64,000 bases of DNA from positions 140,651,745 through 140,715,744 of the forward strand of contig JAOWCC010001589.1 in assembly GCA_030867875.1 (NCBI GenBank). The letters run 5' to 3'. A model generated the notes under the pieces. That model was not told the origin of the DNA. It made no database searches and worked only from the letters and a program-made list of their open reading frames with translations. Made by a program: the position numbers and the translations under genes. The stretch comes from Actinernus sp. WN-2022. Its lineage: Eukaryota > Cnidaria > Anthozoa > Actiniaria > Actinernidae. Of this stretch, positions 56,134 through 64,000 are shown one piece after another (position 1 is the stretch's first letter; each line of letters opens with the position of its first letter).

Positions 56134-56478
56134 AAGAGAAGAATGAAGAGAAGAATTCGATATCCAAAGATTGAAACCAGTTATGGAGATTTCCAAGAAT
56201 TCGACATCCAAAGATTGAAACCGGCTATGGAGATTTCCAAGAATTTGACATCCAAAGATTGAACTGGTTAAACCGGTTATGAAGAACTTCAAGAATTCGA
56301 CCACGCCCTAAATTGACCACGCCCTAAATAATTCCAAGGATAGTAGTACAGTAGTACAGTAGTATCGAGGGTGGGGAGAGACCTTCTTCGAGGTTGAGAC
56401 CTTCTTTGAGGTCGACAACGGATTATTTCGATCTCGAAGAGATTGAAATGGTCCGGTGCCCCCACCCTCTATACTACT
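56134..56478 (-). repeat. Right terminal inverted repeat (345 bp)
   Basis: It is the reverse complement of the left repeat, with one 18-bp minirepeat unit fewer and AAG extra. It contains the same 44-bp triplets, the 16-bp CGCCCTAAA doublet and the mirrored tip hairpin (CCCCACCCTCTATACTACT at the end, its inverted partner near 56343-56361). Between the polymerase stop (56096) and this repeat are 37 bp with no feature. Confidence 0.96.
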
Positions 56479-56484
56479 GCCATT
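56479..56484. repeat. Target-site duplication GCCATT (right copy)
   Basis: GCCATT follows the element end directly and continues as CTGTCCACAAGC, the uninterrupted satellite sequence. It pairs with 40446-40451. Confidence 0.97.
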
Positions 56485-59400
56485 CTGTCCACAAGCACTT
56501 CACATCTTTATCCTGGTAGCATCAGAACACCAATGGATTATGTTGGAGAAAGAAATGAAGAAAAAAATCAACATCTTCAAAAATGGTCAAATCTGTATTT
56601 TTTGGACCAGACCGGGTAGGCAAAAAATATCAGATTTCTGACAAAAACTAAAAAACCACTCAATATGCTTCAAAATGATGGCCAACAATCTGCTGATAGT
56701 TTCCAGACATGAATGGATTATGTTGGAGAAAGAATTGGAGAAAAAAATCAACATCTTCAAAAATGGTCAAATCTGTATTTTTTGGACCAGACCGGGTAGG
56801 CAAAAAATATCAGATTTCTGACAAAAACTAAAAAACCACTCAATATGCTTCAAAATGTTGGCAAACAATCTCCTGGTAGCTTGAGAACACAAATGGAGAA
56901 AGAATTGAAGAAAAAACTCAACATCTTCAAAAATGGTCAAATCTGAATTTTTTTGACCAGACCGGGTAGGCAAAAAATGTCAGATTTCTGACAAAAACTA
57001 AAAAACCACTCAATATGCTTCAAAACGATGGCCAACAATCTGCTGATAGTTAACAGACATGATTGGATTAAGTTGGAGAAAGAAATGAAGAAAAAAATCA
57101 ACATCTTCAAAAATGGTCAAATCTGTATTTTTTGGACCAGACCGGGTAGGCAAAAAATATCAGATTTCTGACAAAAACTAAAAAACCACTCAATATGCTT
57201 CAAAATGTTGGCAAACAATCTCCTGGTAGCTTGAGAACACAAATGTAGAAAGAATTGAAGAAAAAAATCAACATCTTCAAAAATGGTCAAATCTGTATTT
57301 TTTTGACCAGACCGGGTAGGCAAAAAATATCAGATTTCTGACAAAAACTAAAAAACCACTCAAAATGCTTCAAAACGATGGCAAACAATCTGCTGATAGT
57401 TAACAGACATGATTGGATTAAGTTGGAGAAAGAAATGAAGAAAAAAATCAACATCTTCAAAAATGGTCAAATCTGTATTTTTTGGACCAGACCGGGTAGG
57501 CAAAAAATATCAGATTTCTGACAAAAACTAAAAAACCACTCAACATGCTTCAAAAGGTTGGCAAACAATCTCCTGGTAGCTTGAGAACAGAAATGGATAA
57601 AGAATTGAAGAAAAAACTCAACATCTTCAAAAATGGTCAAATCTGTATTTTTTGGACCAGACCGGGTAGGCGGAAAATCTCAGATTTCTGACAAAAACTA
57701 AAAAACCACTCAAAATGCTTCAAAATGATGGCAAACAATCTCCTGGTAGCTTCAGAACACAAATGAAATAAGTTGGAGAAAGAATAACAAAAATGCATAC
57801 TTCACATAAAATTTAGAGTTTCATGTTTGCACTTACCTCAATTTAGGTCTCCCAACACCTAAACTTGCCCAGAACCAAGCCATTCTGTCCACAAGCACTT
57901 CACATCTTTATCCTGGTAGCATCAGAACACCAATGGATTAAGTTGGAGAAATAAATGAAGAAATAAATCAACATCTTCAAAAATGGTCAAATCTGTATTT
58001 TTTGGACCAGACCGGGTAGGCAAAAAATATCAGATTTCTGACAAAAACTAAAAAAACACTCAATATGCTTCAAAAGGTTGGCAAACAATCTCCTTGTAGC
58101 TTCAGAACACAAATGAAATAAGTTGGAGAAAGAATAACAAAAATGCATACTTCACATAAAATTTAGAGTTTCATGTTTGCACTTACCTCAATTTAGGTCT
58201 CCCAACACCTAAACTTGCCCAGAACCAAGCCATTCTGTCCACAAGCACTTCACATCTTTATCCTGGTAGCATCAGAACACCAATGGATTAAGTTGGAGAA
58301 AGAAATGAAGAAATAAATCAACATCTTCAAAAATGGTCAAATCTGTATTTTTTGGACCAGACCGGGTAGGCAAAAAATATCAGATTTCTGACAAAAACTA
58401 AAAAAACACTCAATATGCTTCAAAAGGTTGGCAAACAATCTCCTTGTAGCTTCAGAACACAAATGAAATAAGTTGGAGAAAGAATAACAAAAATGCATAC
58501 TTCACATAAAATTTAGAGTTTCATGTTTGCACTTACCTCAATTTAGGTCTCCCAACACCTAAACTTGCCCAGAACCAAGCCATTCTGTCCACAAGCACTT
58601 CACATCTTTATCCTGGTAGCATCAGAACACCAATGGATTAAGTTGGAGAAAGAATTGAAGAAAAAAATCAACATCTTCAAAAATGGTCAAATCTGTATTT
58701 TTTTGACCAGACCGGGTAGGCAAAAAATGTCAGATTTCTGACAAAAACTAAAAAACCACTCAATATGCTTCAAAACGATGGCAAACAATCTGCTGATAGT
58801 TAACAGACATGATTGGATTAAGTTGGAGAAAGAAATGAAGAAAAAAATCAACATCTTCAAAAATGGTCAAATCTGTATTTTTTTGACCAGACCGGGTAGG
58901 CAAAAAATGTCAGATTTCTGACAAAAACTAAAAGACCACTCAATATGCTTCAAAACGATGGCAAACAATCTGCTGATAGTAAACAGACATGATTGGATTA
59001 AGTTGGAGAAAGAAATGAAGAAAAAAATCAACATCTTCAAAAATGGTCAAATCTGTATTTTTTGGACCAGACCGGGTAGGCAAAAAATATCAGATTTCTG
59101 ACAAAAACTAAAAAACCACTCAACATGCTTCAAAAGGTTGGCAAACAATCTCCTGGTAGCTTGAGAACAGAAATGGAGAAAGAATTGAAGAAAAAACTCA
59201 ACATCTTCAAAAATGGTCAAATCTGTATTTTTTGGACCAGACCGGGTAGGCGAAAAATCTCAGATTTCTGACAAAAACTAAAAAACCACTCAAAATGCTT
59301 CAAAATGATGGCAAACAATCTCCTGGTAGCTTCAGAACACAAATGAAATAAGTTGGAGAAAGAATAACAAAAATGCATACTTCACATAAAATTTAGAGTT

Positions 59401-59580
59401 TCATGTTTGCACTTACCTCAATTTAGGTCTCCCAACACCTAAACTTGCCCAGAACCAAGCCATTCTGTCCACAAGCACTTCACATCTTTATCCTGGTAGC
59501 ATCAGAACACCAATGGATTAAGTTGGAGAAAGAAATGAAGAAAAAAATCAACATCTTCAAAAATGGTCAAATCTGTATTT

Positions 59581-62390
59581 TTTTCACCAGACCGGGTAGG
59601 CAAAAAATATCAGATTTCTGACAAAAACTAAAAAACCACTCAATATGCTTCAAAATGATGGCCAACAATCTGCTGATAGTTTCCAGACATGAATGGATTA
59701 TGTTGGAGAAAGAATTGGAGAAAAAAATCAACATCTTCAAAAATGGTCAAATCTGTATTTTTTTCACCAGACCGGGTAGGCAAAAAATATCAGATTTCTG
59801 ACAAAAACTAAAAAACCACTCAATATGCTTCAAAAGGTTGGCAAACAATCTCCTGGTAGCTTGAGAACACAAATGGAGAAAGAATTGAAGAAAAAACTCA
59901 ACATCTTCAAAAATGGTCAAATCTGTATTTTTTTCACCAGACCGGGTAGGCAAAAAATATCAGATTTCTGACCAAAACTAAAAAACCACTCAATATGCTT
60001 CAAAACGATGGCAAACAATCTGCTGATAGTTAACAGACATGATTGGATTAAGTTGGAGAAAGAAATGAAGAAAAAAAATCAACATCTTCAAAAAAAAAAC
60101 TCAAAATGATGGCAAACAATCTCCTGGTAGCTTCAGAACACAAATGAAATAAGTTGGAGAAAGAATAACAAAAATGCATACTTCACATAAAATTTAGAGT
60201 TTCATGTTTGCACTTACCTCAATTTAGGTCTCCCAACACCTAAACTTGCCCAGAACCAAGCCATTCTGTCCACAAGCACTTCACATCTTTATCCTGGTAG
60301 CATCAGAACACCAATGGATTAAGTTGGAGAAAGAAATGAAGAAATAACTCAAAATCTTCAAAAATGGTCAAATCTGTATTTTTTGGACCAGACCGGGTAG
60401 GCAAAAAATGTCAGATTTCTGACAAAAACTAAAAAACCACTCAAAATGCTTCAAAATGATGGCAAACAATCTCCTTGTAGCTTCAGAACACAAATGAAAT
60501 AAGTTGGAGAAAGAATAACAAAAATGCATACTTCACATAAAATTTAGAGTTTCATGTTTGCACTTACCTCAATTTAGGTCTCCCAACACCTAAACTTGCC
60601 CAGAACCAAGCCATTCTGTCCACAAGCACTTCACATCTTTATCCTGGTAGCATCAGAACACCAATGGATTAAGTTGGAGAAAGAAATGAAGAAAAAAATC
60701 AACATCTTCAAAAATGGTCAAATCTGTATTTTTTTCACCAGACCGGGTAGGCAAAAAATATCAGATTTCTGACAAAAACTAAAAAACCACTCAATATGCT
60801 TCAAAATGATGGCCAACAATCTGCTGATAGTTTCCAGACATGAATGGATTATGTTGGAGAAAGAATTGGAGAAAAAAATCAACATCTTCAAAAATGGTCA
60901 AATCTGTATTTTTTTCACCAGACCGGGTAGGCAAAAAATATCAGATTTCTGACAAAAACTAAAAAACCACTCAATATGCTTCAAAAGGTTGGCAAACAAT
61001 CTCCTGGTAGCTTGAGAACACAAATGGAGAAAGAATTGAAGAAAAAACTCAACATCTTCAAAAATGGTCAAATCTGTATTTTTTTCACCAGACCGGGTAG
61101 GCAAAAAATATCAGATTTCTGACCAAAACTAAAAAACCACTCAATATGCTTCAAAACGATGGCAAACAATCTGCTGATAGTTAACAGACATGATTGGATT
61201 AAGTTGGAGAAAGAAATGAAGAAAAAAAATCAACATCTTCAAAAAAAAAACTCAAAATGATGGCAAACAATCTCCTGGTAGCTTCAGAACACAAATGAAA
61301 TAAGTTGGAGAAAGAATAACAAAAATGCATACTTCACATAAAATTTAGAGTTTCATGTTTGCACTTACCTCAATTTAGGTCTCCCAACACCTATACTTGC
61401 CCAGAACCAAGCCATTCTGTCCACAAGCACTTCACATCTTTATCCTGGTAGCATCAGAACACCAATGGAGTAAGTTGGAGAAAGAAATGAAGAAATAACT
61501 CAAAATCTTCAAAAATGGTCAAATCTGTATTTTTTGGACCAGACCGGGTAGGCAAAAAATGTCAGATTTCTGACAAAAACTAAAAAACCACTCAAAATGC
61601 TTCAAAATGATGGCAAACAATCTCCTTGTAGCTTCAGAACACAAATGAAATAAGTTGGAGAAAGAATAACAAAAATGCATACTTCACATAAAATTTAGAG
61701 TTTCATGTTTGCACTTACCTCAATTTAGGTCTCCCAACACCTAAACTTGCCCAGAACCAAGCCATTCTGTCCACAAGCACTTCACATCTTTATCCTGGTA
61801 GCATCAGAACACCAATGGATTAAGTTGGAGAAAGAAATGAAGAAAAAAATCAACATCTTCAAAAATGGTCAAATCTGTATTTTTTGGACCAGACCGGGTA
61901 GGCAAAAAATATCATATTTCTGACAAAAACTAAAAAACCACTCAATATGCTTCAAAATGATGGCCAACAATCTGCTGATAGTTTCCAGACATGAATGGAT
62001 TATGTTGGAGAAAGAATTGGAGAAAAAAATCAACATCTTCAAAAATGGTCAAATCTGTATTTTTTTCACCAGACCGGGTAGGCAAAAAATATCAGATTTC
62101 TGACAAAAACTAAAAAACCACTCAATATGCTTCAAAAGGTTGGCAAACAATCTCCTGGTAGCTTGAGAACACAAATGGAGAAAGAATTGAAGAAAAAACT
62201 CAACATCTTCAAAAATGGTCAAATCTGTATTTTTTTCACCAGACCGGGTAGGCAAAAAATATCAGATTTCTGACCAAAACTAAAAAACCACTCAATATGC
62301 TTCAAAACGATGGCAAACAATCTGCTGATAGTTAACAGACATGATTGGATTAAGTTGGAGAAAGAAATGAAGAAAAAAATCAACATCTTC
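59581..62390 (+). repeat. 1151-bp higher-order repeat, two and a half copies
   Basis: The same monomer order starts at 59581, 60732 and 61883 (step 1151 bp). Each copy holds the GACCAAAACTAAA variant. The first two also share a shortened monomer (CTTCAAAAAAAAAACTCAAAATG at about 60088 and 61239). Copies differ by single bases, e.g. CACCTATACTTG at about 61390 and ATCATATTTC at about 61912. The third copy ends before the shortened monomer. Confidence 0.85.
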
Positions 62391-62775
62391 AAAAATGGTC
62401 AAATCTGTATTTTTTTTACCAGACCGGGTAGGCAAAAAATATCAGATTTCTGACAAAAACTAAAAAAACAACTCAATATGCTTCAAAAGGATGGCCAACA
62501 ATCTGCTGATAGTTTCCAGACATGAATGGATTATGTTGGAGAAAGAATTGGAGAAAAAAAATCAACATCTTCAAAAATGGTCAAATCTGTATTTTTTGGA
62601 CCAGACCGGGTAGGCAAAAATATCAGATTTCTGACAAAAACTAAAAAAACACTCAATATGCTTCAAAATGATGGCAAACAATCTGCTGATAGTTAACAGA
62701 CATGATTGGATTAAGTTGGAGAAAGAAATGAAGAAAAAATCAACATCTTCAAAAATGGTCAAATCTGTATTTTTT

Positions 62776-63897
62776 GGACCAGACCGGGTAGGCAAAAAAT
62801 ATCAGATTTCTGACAAAAACTAAAAAACCACTCAATATGCTTCAAAATGATGGCCAACAATCTGCTGATAGTTTCCAGACATGAATGGATTATGTTGGAG
62901 AAAGAATTGGAGAAAAAAATCAACATCTTCAAAAATGGTCAAATCTGTATTTTTTGGACCAGACCGGGTAGGCAAAAAATGTCAGATTTCTGACAAAAAC
63001 TAAAAAACCACTCAATATGCTTCAAAACGATGGCAAACAATCTGCTGATAGTTAACAGACATGATTGGATTAAGTTGGAGAAAGAAATGAAGAAAAAAAT
63101 CAACATCTTCAAAAATGGTCAAATCTGTATTTTTTGGACCAGACCGGGTAGGCAAAAAATGTCAGATTTCTGACAAAAACTAAAAAACCACTCAATATGC
63201 TTCAAAAGGTTGGCAAACAATCTCCTGGTAGCTTGAGAACAGAAATCGAGAAAGAATTGAAGAAAAAAATCAACATCTTCAAAAAAAACACTCAAAATGA
63301 TGGCAAACAATCTCCTGGTAGCTTCAGAACACAAATGAAATAAGTTGGAGAAAGAATAACAAAAATGCATACTTCACATAAAATTTAGAGTTTCATGTTT
63401 GGACTTACCTCAATTTAGGTCTCCCAACACCTAAACTTGCCCAGAACCAAGCCATTCTGTCCACAAGCACTTCACATCTTTATCCTGGTAGCATCAGAAC
63501 ACCAATGGATTATGTTGGAGAAAGAAATGAAGAAAAAAATCAACATCTTCAAAAATGGTCAAATCTGTATTTTTTGGACCAGACCGGGTAGGCAAAAAAT
63601 ATCAGATTTCTGACAAAAACTAAAAAACCACTCAATATGGTTCAAAAGGTTGGCAAACAATCTCCTGGTAGCTTGAGAACAGAAATGGAGAAAGAATTGA
63701 AGAAAAAAATCAACATCTTCAAAAAAAAACACTCAAAATGATGGCAAACAATCTCCTGGTAGCTTCAGAACACAAATGAAATAAGTTGGAGAAAGAATAA
63801 CAAAAATGCATACTTCACATAAAATTTAGAGTTTCATGTTTGCACTTACCTCAATTTAGGTCTCCCAACACCTAAACTTGCCCAGAACCAAGCCATT
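62776..63897 (+). repeat. Duplicate of the Polinton left flank (offset 23446 bp)
   Basis: It matches 39330-40451, including AAATCGAGAAAG, GTTTGGACTTACC, CAATATGGTTC and both shortened monomers. It ends in GCCATT (63892-63897), directly followed by a Polinton tip. Confidence 0.9.
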
Positions 63898-64000
63898 AGT
63901 AGTATAGAGGGTGGGGGCACCGGACCATTTCAATCTCTTCGAGATCGAAATAATCCGTTGTCGACCTCAAAGAAGGTCTCGACCTCAAAGAAGGTCTCGA
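63898..64000 (+). mobile_element. Second Polinton, left end only (runs off the window)
   Basis: The 103 bases match the start of the element at 40452 with one visible difference: G at 63999 where the first copy has A (40553). This lies in the 18-bp minirepeat, so it may be an extra unit and not a substitution. The insertion site and flank are the same as for the first element. Confidence 0.93.

Larger units (their letters stand above)
40452..56478 (+). mobile_element. Complete Polinton/Maverick element (adintovirus-like), 16027 bp
   Basis: The element begins AGTAGTATAGAGGG and ends with the inverted form CCCTCTATACTACT. It has terminal inverted repeats of 360 and 345 bp and lies between perfect GCCATT duplications. 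Its genes include the diagnostic Polinton set: protein-primed family B DNA polymerase, rve integrase, FtsK/HerA-type ATPase, adenain-type cysteine protease, and major and minor capsid proteins. Accessory genes encode fibres, a PLA2-domain protein and zinc-finger proteins. Size, AG ends and 6-bp duplication all fit the class. Only one gene carries an evident in-frame stop, and the two inverted repeats show no base substitutions by eye, only two indels, so insertion looks recent. Such elements are regarded as proviruses as well as transposons; whether this copy makes particles is not known. Confidence 0.97.
56485..63897 (+). repeat. Right satellite array
   Basis: It is the same satellite family and orientation as the left array, with monomers of 170, 180 and 350 bp. 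It contains local variants such as TTTTTTCACCAGACC, GACCAAAAC and shortened monomers. No host gene is visible in it. It links the end of the first Polinton to the start of the second. Confidence 0.96.

Noticed and set aside
62776..64000. Second Polinton as an independent insertion into the same satellite position
   Set aside because: The flank shares several private variants with the first flank over 1.1 kb, which an independent insertion would not do. Assembly duplication stays possible, but the one-base difference at 63999 speaks mildly against it.

Overview
The window is AT-rich eukaryotic DNA, most likely from an invertebrate animal. It holds one complete Polinton/Maverick (adintovirus-like) element sitting inside a long satellite array. 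The organism call is an inference: Polintons of this gene content, with a PVPAPR-rich polymerase N-terminus, a PLA2-domain protein and a chromodomain integrase, are typical of cnidarians and other aquatic invertebrates. Nothing in the window (rRNA, tRNA, host exon) fixes the species.

Layout. Positions 1-40451 and 56485-63897 are one satellite family in one orientation. It is built from monomers of about 170 and 180 bp and a 350 bp dimer (180+170), arranged in nested higher-order repeats (about 1151, 1581, 2282 and 4563 bp, plus a block of about 3.8 kb repeated 15798 bp away). I see no host gene in it; the short minus-strand ORFs are by-products of the repeat. The Polinton runs 40452-56478 (16027 bp). 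It starts AG, ends CT, has terminal inverted repeats of 360 and 345 bp and is flanked by a perfect 6-bp target duplication, GCCATT. At 63898 a second copy of the left end begins in exactly the same satellite context. From about 39.33 kb to the element the sequence recurs 23446 bp downstream, private variants included, so Polinton plus satellite appears to have been amplified together.

Genes of the element, left to right: a zinc-ribbon protein resembling late transcription factor VLTF3 (+); on the minus strand a two-TM protein, an acidic conserved protein split by one in-frame TAA, and the FtsK/HerA-type packaging ATPase; then on the plus strand a beta-rich fibre-head-like protein, a collagen-like fibre, the minor capsid (penton) protein, a small pVI-like virion protein, the double-jelly-roll major capsid protein, two paralogous basic virion/core-like proteins, an adenain-type cysteine protease, a PLA2-domain protein, an rve integrase with C-terminal chromodomain, an AT-hook/zinc-finger protein, and a protein-primed family B DNA polymerase. 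This is a full set for replication, integration, capsid assembly, packaging, maturation and possibly entry, and nearly all frames are open, so the copy looks recent.

Most notable: (1) the integrase has no usable ATG, and its frame overlaps the PLA2 gene at a canonical A_AAA_AAC slippery heptamer in the right phase, predicting a -1 frameshift PLA2-integrase fusion; (2) nearly every start codon has a TATA-like motif within about 20 bases, while the integrase and the fragment downstream of the stop codon lack one; (3) co-amplification of the element with satellite DNA, together with a chromodomain on the integrase, suggests heterochromatin targeting.
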